Assembly: GCF_010078235.1 (NCBI RefSeq)
Contig: NZ_JAABOS010000002.1
Location: 248,001 to 312,000, forward strand
DNA length: 64,000 bases
Reading direction: 5' to 3'
From: Cognatundibacterium crateris
GTDB taxonomy: Bacteria > Pseudomonadota > Gammaproteobacteria > Burkholderiales > Burkholderiaceae_D
In this document: positions 35,749 to 44,040 of the stretch, one piece after another
Layout of the letters: every line of letters begins with the position of its first letter
Position numbering within the stretch: the stretch's first letter is position 1
The notes under the pieces: generated by a model
Database searches by the model: none
What the model was told of the DNA's origin: nothing
The model's input: only the letters and a program-made list of their open reading frames with translations
Translations under genes and position numbers: made by a program

Positions 35749-37050
35749 ATGAATATACTTCCCTTCGGATTACCAGTCGGACTGAAGCTACTCCGCTACA
35801 ATCTGATCTATACCATCGCTGCAGCGATGGCAGCATTGTTCAGTATCAGCCTGGTCAGTGTCGCTTTGATGCAGCAACATATGCGGGAAGAATTTCTGTT
35901 AACTGCGAAAACGCTGGCCAATAATCTGTCCGACAGCATCATTACCGGTGATTTGCGCGGGGTACAGAATCTGACGCTGAATGCAGCCCATGATAAGCGC
36001 ATGCTTTCGATCGCCGTCTTCAATAAAGACGGTGCCGCCATCGTCGCCTGGGACAAGGGCAATCTGCTGAACCCGGATGGCATGAAGACCGTGGAGCTGA
36101 CCACAGAGAGCGAGTTATCAGCTCAGCTGACGACCATGACGATACGTACCCCGGTCCAGGATTCGGTCGATGTACGTGGTCACCTGTATGTCGAAATCAG
36201 TCAGACTGCACTCTACCTGCATCTGCTGCTGATCCTGTTAGCAGGCCTGCCGTTCGCATTGGCCAGCGCTGTGGGTGCTGCTTACCTGCTGACCAAAAAA
36301 CATCTGCAGACCTTGCAACCCGTCGCCGACCTGGCTTCAGTCTTAGAAAAATCTGCCACGCTGAATGACTACAGCCTGCGCGCACCGGCCGACCGGATAC
36401 GCGACTTTGGCAGCCTGCATACGCATTGCAACCTGATGCTGGCAAGGATGGAAAGCTGGGAATCTGATCAGCACGCAGAGGCCAGAGAAAGACGCGATAT
36501 GGAAAACCGTATCAGCATCCTTGAGAATCACGATAGCCTGACCAAGCTGCCCAACCGCCATTATTTCCACAAACTGATTACCAATTGCGTGGAAGAGGCG
36601 ATTAGCAATAATGAGATGATGGCGCTGATGTTTATCGACCTTGATCAGTTCAAAACGATTTCGGATAAGCTGGGATATGACCTCTGCGATCAGGTATTGA
36701 TCGCGATGTCTGAGCGTCTGATGGAAGTTTTGCGTAATACCGATACCCTGTGCCGGGTCGGTGCTGACGAATTTGCGGTAATCCTGCCAGCAGCTGGCCC
36801 GCTGGATACCGTGCGTCAGCTGGCGGAACGCCTGCTGCAGGCCTTGCGCCGGCCACTGATACTGAATGGCAGTTCACTACTGATCACAGGCAGTATCGGT
36901 ATTTCATGCTGCCCTTTACATGCACATGAACAGCGCCTGTTCCTGCGCAATACCGATCTGGCATTGCAGGCAGCAAAAGCTGCTGGCCGCAATACCTGGC
37001 GCCTGTATGACCCGAACAGCGCGCTGCCAGACGCCAAAACAGCTCAATAG
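35749..37050 (+). CDS. GGDEF-domain protein with CHASE8-like sensor and HAMP
   Basis: The 433-aa inner-membrane protein has a transmembrane helix (about 18-42), a periplasmic CHASE8-like sensor (about 43-155), a second transmembrane helix (about 160-180), HAMP (about 181-240) and a GGDEF domain (about 265-425). The active-site motif reads GADEF (CRVGADEFAVIL), with Ala in place of the second Gly. The FIDLDQFKTISDKLG metal/substrate part is intact, so activity is possible but should not be assumed. A diguanylate cyclase role is inferred. ATG 35749 is preferred to a TTG at 35704. The stop overlaps the end of the opposite Mpo1-like gene by 7 bases. Confidence 0.87.
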   Translation: MNILPFGLPVGLKLLRYNLIYTIAAAMAALFSISLVSVALMQQHMREEFLLTAKTLANNLSDSIITGDLRGVQNLTLNAAHDKRMLSIAVFNKDGAAIVAWDKGNLLNPDGMKTVELTTESELSAQLTTMTIRTPVQDSVDVRGHLYVEISQTALYLHLLLILLAGLPFALASAVGAAYLLTKKHLQTLQPVADLASVLEKSATLNDYSLRAPADRIRDFGSLHTHCNLMLARMESWESDQHAEARERRDMENRISILENHDSLTKLPNRHYFHKLITNCVEEAISNNEMMALMFIDLDQFKTISDKLGYDLCDQVLIAMSERLMEVLRNTDTLCRVGADEFAVILPAAGPLDTVRQLAERLLQALRRPLILNGSSLLITGSIGISCCPLHAHEQRLFLRNTDLALQAAKAAGRNTWRLYDPNSALPDAKTAQ

Positions 37051-37499
37051 CTGATACCGAGACGACGGTACAACAATCCCAGCACAAACAAGGGACCCAC
37101 CAGCAAAAACCGCAGGTCATCGAAAAACGAAGGTTTTTTTCCTTCTATGCGATGACCGATAAACTGTCCTATCCAGGCCAGCACAAAGACGGCGAGTGAA
37201 ATTTGCCAGACGCCCTGTTGCGGCAATTGCTGCAAAACAGCCAGCATCGCGGCGGACATCAGCAACATCCCCAGCGCAAAACGGGTAGATAAAGAAAAGT
37301 AGTAAATCAGGCTGGTCATCACCATCGCGTAGGCTGCGAGCGGATGCAGCGCCCAGATCAGACCCAGCAAGGAAAATACGATAGCTGGTACGCAGACACA
37401 GTGTATTAATTCATTGGTGGGATGCAGATGACTCTCTGCGTATTTGCTGAGCAGTACATCGATTTGACGCCGTTTGGCGGGTAGTCCTGTGGTTTCCAT
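37044..37499 (-). CDS. Mpo1-like (DUF962) membrane protein
   Basis: A 151-aa protein with about four transmembrane segments and the family histidines in YAESHLHPTNELIHCVCVP (near 19-37) and IGQFIGHRIEGKKPSFFDDL (near 112-131). Yeast Mpo1 is an iron-dependent dioxygenase that shortens 2-hydroxy fatty acids; the bacterial function is not established. Monocistronic. Confidence 0.85.
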   Translation of the reverse strand: METTGLPAKRRQIDVLLSKYAESHLHPTNELIHCVCVPAIVFSLLGLIWALHPLAAYAMVMTSLIYYFSLSTRFALGMLLMSAAMLAVLQQLPQQGVWQISLAVFVLAWIGQFIGHRIEGKKPSFFDDLRFLLVGPLFVLGLLYRRLGISY

Positions 37500-37632
37500 G
37501 TTGTCTCCTGATAAGCCCGTCTGTGCAGGTTTGATCTTGAAATACGAACATTGCCTGTTTTTCAGACAATGCTCCCGATCATACTGGGGAATCGGAAACT
37601 ATAGGGAGAAAACATTTCATGCGACGCAGCAT

Positions 37633-37660
37633 GACACAAAGCAGAACTCTGCTTTGTGTC
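37633..37660. repeat. long hairpin between slmA and the Mpo1-like gene
   Basis: GACACAAAGCAGA (37633-37645) and TCTGCTTTGTGTC (37648-37660) are perfect 13-nt complements with a 2-nt centre. It lies 12 bases beyond the slmA stop. No T tract follows on either strand, so it may be a weak terminator or a transcript-end protector. Confidence 0.5.
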
Positions 37661-37672
37661 TGCGGCTGCAAT

Positions 37673-38248
37673 TCAGTGCAATAAGATGGCGATTTGTAAT
37701 GCAGCACCCTCGGTCGGGGACTGTTTAAAGCCGGTTTTGGCGTAGCGTAAGCAACGTCCAAATACCAGGCTGGTCAACATGTTGGCACGGGCAGCGGCTT
37801 CTGCATCAGCGATCTTACCCTGGCTTACTGCCAGCCGCAGCGCCTGGCGGAATGCCATTTCTATGCGGTCAGCAAACTGATTCATCCTGGCCTGCAAACG
37901 CTCATCTTCATTGACCAGCGCATCACCGGTCAAAACCCGGGTCATGCCGGGATTTTTTTCTGCAAAGTTCAGCAACATCTGGGCAATTGCCTGTGCCTGC
38001 AGAATGCCCTCTTCCTGTTGTTCAGTGATCTGATTGATCAGCCCGAACACCGAAGCTTCGATGAATTCAATCAGGCCTTCAAACATCTGTGCCTTACTCG
38101 CGAAATGGCGATACAGTGCCGCTTCTGACACCGCCACCCGGGCAGCTAAGGCTGCCGTGGTGATTTTCTCGCCTTTCGGATTTTCCAACATTGCTGCCAG
38201 CGTCTGCAAAATCTGTAGTTTACGCTCGCCGGGTTTGGTACTAGCCAT
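37673..38248 (-). CDS. slmA: nucleoid occlusion factor SlmA (TetR family)
   Basis: A 191-aa TetR-type DNA-binding protein. The helix-turn-helix reads [34 protein letters not shown] (about 28-61), closely matching E. coli SlmA ([21 protein letters not shown]), and continues with [13 protein letters not shown]. SlmA bound at its sites blocks FtsZ assembly over the nucleoid. In many proteobacteria slmA lies near argB or pyrE-type genes; here argB is about 2 kb away. Confidence 0.92.
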   Translation of the reverse strand: [191 protein letters not shown]

Positions 38249-38530
38249 TTTTCTCTGATCTGTTTAACTGGGTACTAAGTGTACGAAGAACATCCACACA
38301 CCGTTCAGGTGCACGCATTTTCAGCTGTTCCGCTACTTGCTTCGGCAACCGGTACTGCCATCTGTAGCTGGCAGCATGAATCAAGCGGGGTTCCAGATTC
38401 TATGTGAAACCCACGGTCTGTGTGAAGCAATCTTGCAAACTTTAATTTTCCTGCAGTACTTGACAGCGCAGATTACAGCCAAATAAGGTAAAACCAAGCC
38501 AAATTTCAGCCAGTTTTCCTGGCTGGCCGC

Positions 38531-39373
38531 TTAGCGCAGGCTATAACGGCGATAAGCATTGACGTAGAGCTTAGGATCCACATCCACCACATTCTGCACA
38601 CGGATATTCTGCAACACGGCTTTGTGTTCTGCATTATTCATCATGCTCATCACGGCCATGCGTAACTGATCCACCTGTTCGTCACCCATTTTCTTATTGG
38701 CTAGCATCACCCACGGTGCAGTTTTTTCACCATCGGCCAAAACAACGTGACCGGCAGCAGTCATTTTAGCGAACACAGTTGCATCGGATTTCACCACGCC
38801 GACATCCGCCATTTTGTTTTCCAATGCGAATGGAATGGTGGCTTGCAAATTGACGTTATACACAGTCAGTGCATCGGGATTCACACCCATGCCAGCCAGC
38901 ATACGCAGCGCTTCACGCGTGATTTCGCTGTCAGCCGGTGGCATGGCAAAACGCAGTTTTTTCAATTCTTCAGGCGATTTAATAAACTTTTTCAGGCCAG
39001 GTGGTCCCATCAATACCGTCTGACTTTTCACGCCGGAATCCAGACCAACCACGGTGGTATAGCCCAGAGTCTGTATCGCCATACCAGCTACCGCATTCGG
39101 ACGTGCAATCAGGATATCGGCCTGACGCAGAGGATCAGCATCAAACTGACGCGAAGGCGATAAGCCGGTTACCTGAACTTCACGTTTCAGATAGGTGCTC
39201 AGTACGCTGGCCAGTTGCTGGTATTTACGTGTGCTGTACTCGGACTCGCCACTGCTTGAAGTACCTTCCTGCACCACCATGCGCAGTGCAGGTGCCGCAT
39301 TGACCAGTAAAGGTACGGAGGCACACAGGGCTAACAAGCTGGCGGACAGGGATTTAATTAAGTTTAATTTCAT
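38531..39373 (-). CDS. PhnD-like phosphate/phosphonate ABC-type substrate-binding protein
   Basis: A 280-aa periplasmic binding protein with a signal peptide (LIKSLSASLLALCASVPLLVNAAP). The fold is of the PhnD/phosphite type (ADILIARPNAVAGMA, YTTVVGLDSGVKSQTVLMGPPGLKKF, NKMADVGVVKSDATVFA). No permease or ATPase gene adjoins it, so it is an orphan binding protein and may serve sensing. ATG 39373 begins the signal peptide; the frame is open further upstream. Confidence 0.82.
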   Translation of the reverse strand: MKLNLIKSLSASLLALCASVPLLVNAAPALRMVVQEGTSSSGESEYSTRKYQQLASVLSTYLKREVQVTGLSPSRQFDADPLRQADILIARPNAVAGMAIQTLGYTTVVGLDSGVKSQTVLMGPPGLKKFIKSPEELKKLRFAMPPADSEITREALRMLAGMGVNPDALTVYNVNLQATIPFALENKMADVGVVKSDATVFAKMTAAGHVVLADGEKTAPWVMLANKKMGDEQVDQLRMAVMSMMNNAEHKAVLQNIRVQNVVDVDPKLYVNAYRRYSLR

Positions 39374-39758
39374 CGTCTCAATAAATTTTAAAAAAAATGG
39401 GCCACACCCGGTCAGAAATGCCGGGCGGGGTCGGATAATCAGGAGAATCAGCGTTTTGCGCGTAGGCGTACAGCGGGTCTGCAGCTTGCAGATAGGTGAT
39501 TCTGAGGACAGCCGCAGTAACACGACAGCGATGTTGAGGCCAGGGTCGTCCGTGCTTGGTTTTGCCTTGCCGGAACGAGTTTGCGTCTGTCCAATCTGAA
39601 TTTAATATTTCCACATGGAAATTTACAGAGCGAATTTTAAGGGATAAATCAAGCTTCTGCTCAAAATTTAAGCATTTTATTGTCACATGTCTGTTATAAG
39701 CCTGGTGTATGACTGTAACAAATGTTATCAATATTAATTCAAAGGCCGCAGGATGGCG
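39374..39758. other. intergenic region upstream of the PhnD-like gene
   Basis: About 385 bases with no credible gene. The AT-rich part (39600-39720) probably contains the promoter for the PhnD-like gene. A 16-bp palindrome-like site, ATTTCC-ACAT-GGAAAT, lies at 39607-39622. A weak Pho-box-like pair lies at 39680-39697 (see rejected items). Confidence 0.5.
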
Positions 39759-40499
39759 CTAAATTCTTCCCACAGCACGTAATAAATGCCGGACTGAGGC
39801 ATAGCGGTAATCGATACAAGCGGCACGATGCTGAGCAGGCGGGCGCTGTTGCTGCTGACGCGGCACATAGCCATGCAACAGTACCGTCTTCAGCCCTTCA
39901 CGCTTGGCGGCACGCAGATTGTCGACGCTGTCTTCGACCAGGATGCAGTCACGCGCAGACCAGCGATGTCTGGCCAGCAAACGGCGTAAAAAAGGGCGGG
40001 ATGGTTTAGGTTGCAGCTTGCCATGCACACGCATGGACTCGACCGCGATATGGTGGGAAAAATGCTTATGCAGCTTCAGATGCTGCAGCACCTGACGCGC
40101 ATACTGTTGCGGGCCATTGGTCAGCAGGATTTTATGGCCAGGCAGTGCACGCAGGCGGCGCGCCAGGCCACGTTCGGCACGGATCATGGCAGGCAGATCA
40201 TCGAACTGATGAGCTTGCTGTAAAAACTCTTCAGCCCTGACGCCATAATGGTTGACCATGCCCAGCATGGTCACGCCATAGCGCTGGTAATACAACTGGC
40301 GTAAGGCGTTGACACTGGCTTCGTCGTCCGGCTGGCCGGCAGCGCCCAGTACACGGGCGATGCAGGCATTCATATTACGGTTAATCTGCGGGAAAATCGC
40401 ATGCGAGGCATTGTGCAGCGTATTGTCCAGATCGAATAACCAGATGCGGCGCCGCGCAGAAGCAGTGCTGCGCAAGGCCGCTTGCCGGACTACCAGCAT
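39759..40499 (-). CDS. HAD-family pyrimidine 5'-nucleotidase-like phosphatase
   Basis: A 246-aa HAD hydrolase: motif I IWLFDLDNTLHNA (nucleophile Asp), motif II ILLTNGPQQYA, motif III lysine in LQPKPSRPFLRRLL, and motif IV ILVEDSVDNLRAAK. The LFDLDNTLHNASHAIFP start is typical of the pyrimidine 5'-nucleotidase (YjjG/SDT1-like) group. Its start lies only 3 bases from the argB stop, so it is co-transcribed. Nucleotide salvage or housecleaning is the probable role. Confidence 0.87.
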   Translation of the reverse strand: MLVVRQAALRSTASARRRIWLFDLDNTLHNASHAIFPQINRNMNACIARVLGAAGQPDDEASVNALRQLYYQRYGVTMLGMVNHYGVRAEEFLQQAHQFDDLPAMIRAERGLARRLRALPGHKILLTNGPQQYARQVLQHLKLHKHFSHHIAVESMRVHGKLQPKPSRPFLRRLLARHRWSARDCILVEDSVDNLRAAKREGLKTVLLHGYVPRQQQQRPPAQHRAACIDYRYASVRHLLRAVGRI

Positions 40500-40502
40500 G
40501 AC

Positions 40503-41435
40503 TTAGTGGCTGCGGATCATGGTACCGAACGCCTGTTCGGTCAACACTTCCAGCAGCAGAGAGTGCTCGATACGGCCATCGATAATATGGACAGTGTTCA
40601 CGCCCGATTTGGCGGCATCCAGCGCCGAGGAAATCTTAGGCAGCATACCGCCGGAAATGGTGCCATCAGCGAACATCTCATCGATTTCACGTGCTGACAA
40701 GTCCGTCACCAGATTACCCTGTTTATCCAGCACGCCGGGGATATTGGTCATCATGATCAGCTTCTCTGCCTTCAGGATTTCAGCGATCTTACCGGCCACC
40801 AGATCGGCATTGATGTTGTATGCCTGACCGTCTTCACCGAAACCGATAGGGGAAATAATAGGAATGAAGGCATCATCCTGCAGCGCTTTGACGACGGCCG
40901 GATTGATCGCGTCGATTTCACCGACATAGCCGATATCCAGCATTTCACCCGGATTTTCACGGTCAGGCATCATCATCTTACGTGCACGGATCAATCCACC
41001 ATCTTTACCGGTCAGACCTACCGCCTGGCCACCGTAATGATTAATCAGCATCACGATATCCTGCTGCACTTCACCGCCCAGTACCCATTCCACCACTTCC
41101 ATGGTTTCTTCGTCGGTGATACGCATGCCCTGAATAAAAGTCCCTTGCTTACCCATCTTTTTGAGCGCATTGTCGATCTGTGGGCCACCGCCATGCACCA
41201 CGACCGGATTCATACCAACCAGCTTGAGCAAAATCACATCACGTGCAAAGCCGTGCTTCAGACGTTCTTCTGTCATCGCATTTCCACCGTATTTCACGAC
41301 GATAGTTTTACCGTGAAATTTACGGATATAGGGCAGCGCCTCTGCCAGAATTTCTGCTTTAATAGCAGGCTCAACGCCAGCTAATTTATCGATAGGTGCG
41401 TTGGGTGCAGCCGCGTTTGGGTTCAAATCGCTCAT
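40503..41435 (-). CDS. argB: acetylglutamate kinase
   Basis: The 310-aa enzyme phosphorylates N-acetylglutamate, the second step of arginine synthesis. [14 protein letters not shown] (phosphate-binding lysine), [22 protein letters not shown] and [14 protein letters not shown] are all family landmarks. The N-terminal extension with an extra helix ([24 protein letters not shown]) is the form associated with arginine-inhibited hexameric NAGK. First gene of argB-HAD. Confidence 0.97.
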   Translation of the reverse strand: MSDLNPNAAAPNAPIDKLAGVEPAIKAEILAEALPYIRKFHGKTIVVKYGGNAMTEERLKHGFARDVILLKLVGMNPVVVHGGGPQIDNALKKMGKQGTFIQGMRITDEETMEVVEWVLGGEVQQDIVMLINHYGGQAVGLTGKDGGLIRARKMMMPDRENPGEMLDIGYVGEIDAINPAVVKALQDDAFIPIISPIGFGEDGQAYNINADLVAGKIAEILKAEKLIMMTNIPGVLDKQGNLVTDLSAREIDEMFADGTISGGMLPKISSALDAAKSGVNTVHIIDGRIEHSLLLEVLTEQAFGTMIRSH

Positions 41436-41466
41436 AATGACGGTATCCTGAATATCATGAAGGGTA

Positions 41467-41492
41467 GGAACTCTGTTGACCGAGTAGCCTGA
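41467..41492 (+). promoter_or_regulatory. candidate ECF (sigma-E-like) promoter
   Basis: GGAACT (41467-41472) followed 15 bases later by CCTGA (41488-41492) resembles GGAACTT-N16-TCTGA, with a slightly short spacer. It lies about 80 bases before the ECF sigma gene, so autoregulation is plausible. Only one promoter was inspected, so the match could be by chance. Confidence 0.35.
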
Positions 41493-41568
41493 TACGAGTT
41501 CTTGTTCGCCCCGAATTTTACAGGAAACTTCTGCTCAACCTGACGCAAATTCTGAAATCGCCGCCATC

Positions 41569-42129
41569 ATGCCTTTGACCCGTCTGCATCAACAATTAGA
41601 AGAATTACGTCCGGCCTTGTTGCGCTTTGCTTTTTTACAATTGCGACAGGAGGCCGCCGCCGAAGATGCGGTGCAGGAAGCGCTGCTCGCGGTACTGGAA
41701 AAGCCGGACAGCTATGCCGGGCAATCCAGTCTGCGCACCTATGTGACCGGCATCCTGAAATTTAAGATCATCGACCATTTACGCGCCTCACAGAAGGAAA
41801 ACCGGCTGGAGACCAATGAAGACGGGGATGACAGCGATCTGATCGATCAGCTGTTTCTGGCCAACGGACATACGGTATCGCAGCCGCAAGCCTGGGCACG
41901 CCCCGACAGCGAGCTGGAACAGAAGGATTTTTTCCGCGTACTGGAAGCCTGCCTGGAAAAACTGCCGGAAAAAACAGCCCGGGTTTTCATGATGCGCGAA
42001 TGGCTGGAACTCGATACCGAAGAAATTTGTAAGGAATTGGGCTTAACTGCGTCTAATCTGTGGGTAGTGCTGTATCGCGCCCGGCTGCGGCTGCGTGAAT
42101 GCCTGGATTTGAACTGGTATGCCCGCTAA
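41569..42129 (+). CDS. ECF-type RNA polymerase sigma factor
   Basis: A 186-aa sigma-70 factor. Region 2 (about 15-75) has RQEAAAEDAVQEALLAVLEKPDSY and SLRTYVTGILKFKIIDHLR. Region 4 (about 125-180) has LEKLPEKTARVFMMREWLELDTEEICKELGLTASNLWVVLYRARLRLREC. There is an acidic linker. It is the first gene of a three-gene unit with a zinc-finger anti-sigma factor and a CWC protein, so release of the factor is probably redox- or metal-controlled. Confidence 0.93.
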   Translation: MPLTRLHQQLEELRPALLRFAFLQLRQEAAAEDAVQEALLAVLEKPDSYAGQSSLRTYVTGILKFKIIDHLRASQKENRLETNEDGDDSDLIDQLFLANGHTVSQPQAWARPDSELEQKDFFRVLEACLEKLPEKTARVFMMREWLELDTEEICKELGLTASNLWVVLYRARLRLRECLDLNWYAR

Positions 42130-42196
42130 AGCGCAGCTCTCAGCATTGCGTTGATTATTCACTCACCCCTAACTACTAACAAAATACAAGCAAGCC

Positions 42197-42409
42197 ATGC
42201 GTATCCTACTCAGTTGCAAACAAGCGCATCAATTGGTGTCTGAAGGCATGGACCGGCGTCTGCCGTTCTCCGCACGTACCCGCCTGCAGCTCCATCTGTC
42301 TATGTGCAAGGCATGTACCAATTTCAATCAGCAGATGCAAAGCTTAAGACATGCCATGCGCGAATTGCCCAGGTACCTGGGCGCAGATCAGCGTCAGGAT
42401 CCGCCATGA
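42197..42409 (+). CDS. zinc-finger anti-sigma factor (ZAS-like)
   Basis: A 70-aa soluble protein with CKQAHQLVSEGMDR near the start and HLSMCKAC (H-x3-C-x2-C), the ZAS zinc-binding signature. No transmembrane segment is seen, so it would be a cytosolic anti-sigma factor of the oxidation- or metal-sensing type. It lies 67 bases after the sigma gene. Its stop overlaps the next start (ATGA). Confidence 0.85.
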   Translation: MRILLSCKQAHQLVSEGMDRRLPFSARTRLQLHLSMCKACTNFNQQMQSLRHAMRELPRYLGADQRQDPP

Positions 42410-42648
42410 GCCAGTGTGCACGTTGTGCTGAGCCGTTTACCTGCGCCATGGCTGACCGGACCGGGCAGGATTGCTGGTGTGTGAGCCTGCCCGCCATCGA
42501 TACCGACAGCCTGCAAATACTGGCGGCACGCGGTCTCAGCAGTTGCCTATGTCCACGCTGTCTGCCACAGGTACTGCAGGAGTTGAAAGAACAGCAGGAA
42601 ATGCAGCAAGGACAGAAAGCGCAAGCGGAAAAAACACAAACAGATTAA
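42406..42648 (+). CDS. cysteine-rich CWC-family protein
   Basis: An 80-aa protein with CARCAEPFTCAM, DCWCVSLP and CLCPRCLP: eight cysteines in a pattern matching the Cysteine-rich CWC family, followed by a Gln/Lys-rich helix. The function is unknown; metal binding is likely. The ATG overlaps the anti-sigma stop, so it is translationally coupled to that gene. Confidence 0.82.
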   Translation: MSQCARCAEPFTCAMADRTGQDCWCVSLPAIDTDSLQILAARGLSSCLCPRCLPQVLQELKEQQEMQQGQKAQAEKTQTD

Positions 42649-42700
42649 TTCAGTTACCATACGCGCTCTGGCAAATCGGCCTTCCTGATAGGAATTCAGT

Positions 42701-43426
42701 ATGTCTAACGAGACCCCCATCGCTCCCAACGCAACGATCGCTTATAAAGCGGTCAATATCCCTGTGTCACAGCGCATACGCGAGCGCATCGTCGCCAGCA
42801 ATACGCGCTTTCACGCCAATGACAATATCGCGCGCTTCATCGAAGCCGGCGAACTGGCTGAACTACAGGCAGAGGTAGAAGAAAAAATGCGCGCCGTGCT
42901 GCAAAGCCTGGTGATCGATACCGAAAGCGATCACAACACCCAGGATACCGGCCGCCGTGTCGCCAAAATGTTTATCAATGAAGTGTTCGGTGGCCGCTAT
43001 GTGCCTATGCCATCCGTCACCGAATTTCCGAATGCCTCGCATCTGAATGAGCTGATGATCATCGGCCCGATCACCGTGCGCAGCGCCTGCTCACATCACC
43101 TGTGCCCCATCATCGGCAAGGTCTGGATAGGTGTGATGCCGAATGAGCATTCCAATCTGATCGGCCTGTCCAAGTATGCGCGCATCGCCGAATGGATCAT
43201 GAGCCGTCCGCAGATTCAGGAAGAAGCCGTCGTGCAGCTGGCCGATACGCTGCAGGAAAAAATGCAGCCGGATGGTCTGGCGGTCGTGATGGAAGCCGAT
43301 CACTTCTGCATGCACTGGCGCGGTGTGAAGGATTCCGAATCCAAAATGATTAACAGCGTGATGCACGGTTCTTTCCTGAAAGACCCGAATCTGCGCCGTG
43401 AATTCTTATCGCTGATCAAACGCTGA
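42701..43426 (+). CDS. folE: GTP cyclohydrolase I
   Basis: The 241-aa type I enzyme converts GTP to 7,8-dihydroneopterin triphosphate, the first step of tetrahydrofolate synthesis. Zinc ligands and core are visible: VRSACSHHLCPIIGKVWIGVMP, GLSKYARI, MEADHFCMHWRGV. An N-terminal extension of about 55 residues precedes the core. It lies 52 bases after the CWC gene and 71 bases before the BLUF gene. Cofactor supply (folate, here also pabBC 8 kb away) is its role. Confidence 0.97.
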   Translation: MSNETPIAPNATIAYKAVNIPVSQRIRERIVASNTRFHANDNIARFIEAGELAELQAEVEEKMRAVLQSLVIDTESDHNTQDTGRRVAKMFINEVFGGRYVPMPSVTEFPNASHLNELMIIGPITVRSACSHHLCPIIGKVWIGVMPNEHSNLIGLSKYARIAEWIMSRPQIQEEAVVQLADTLQEKMQPDGLAVVMEADHFCMHWRGVKDSESKMINSVMHGSFLKDPNLRREFLSLIKR

Positions 43427-43497
43427 ATCTGTTGGCCTGATACCGTATTTATGCGCTGATCCACTCTATTCCACGCTCATCCAGACAGGGAATTATC

Positions 43498-43923
43498 ATG
43501 CTAGTCCGTTTGTTATATGCCAGCCGTCCGACCGAAACCAGTCCCTGCGACCTGGTGCAATCGATATTACAAGCTTCACGCACCCATAATCCGGCGCATG
43601 GCATCACCGGCGTGCTATGCCATACCGATCAGGTATTTATTCAGGTATTGGAAGGCGGTCGCGAAGCGGTCAATGCCCTGTACGGCCACATTTTGAAAGA
43701 CACTCGCCACAAAGATGTGATGCTGCTCGATTATGAAGAAATCCAGGAACGGCGCTACCCAAGCTGGACCATGGGTCAGGCCAATATGGCGCGCATCAAT
43801 CCATCTACCGTGCTCAAATACTCACCGCTGCCGGTGCTGGACCCCTACACCATGTCCGGCAAAATGCTGTTATCGCTGATCGACGAATTGATGGCGACGG
43901 CATCCATCGTCGGGCGTACCTGA
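43498..43923 (+). CDS. BLUF-domain blue-light sensor
   Basis: A 141-aa protein that is nearly only a BLUF domain, which binds FAD and senses blue light. The flavin-pocket residues are recognisable: the N-terminal tyrosine in LLYASR, the glutamine in VFIQVLEGG, and the semi-conserved SWTMG (Trp and Met). A short C-terminal helix follows, with no enzyme domain, so output must come through a partner. It is followed by a strong terminator. Confidence 0.92.
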   Translation: MLVRLLYASRPTETSPCDLVQSILQASRTHNPAHGITGVLCHTDQVFIQVLEGGREAVNALYGHILKDTRHKDVMLLDYEEIQERRYPSWTMGQANMARINPSTVLKYSPLPVLDPYTMSGKMLLSLIDELMATASIVGRT

Positions 43924-43957
43924 GTACATTACGCATCCGGGCCGCACAAACAAAAAA

Positions 43958-43986
43958 CAGGCTGCCTGCGGGCAGCCTCTTTTTTT
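43958..43986. terminator. intrinsic terminator after the BLUF gene
   Basis: An 8-bp stem (AGGCTGCC / GGCAGCCT) with TGCG loop is preceded by A6 and followed by CT7. It can act in both directions, between the convergent BLUF and nadV genes. Confidence 0.9.
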
Positions 43987-44040
43987 GAGCGAATTACAAA
44001 CGGAACTCCCCACGCAGACTCAGACGCAGATGGCTGCTGC

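Noticed and set aside
39680..39697. Pho-box-like pair TTGTCAC-ATGT-CTGTTAT near the PhnD-like gene
   Set aside because: Only partial match to CTGTCAT-N4-CTGTCAY, about 300 bases from the gene start and with no plus-strand gene behind it; probably chance.
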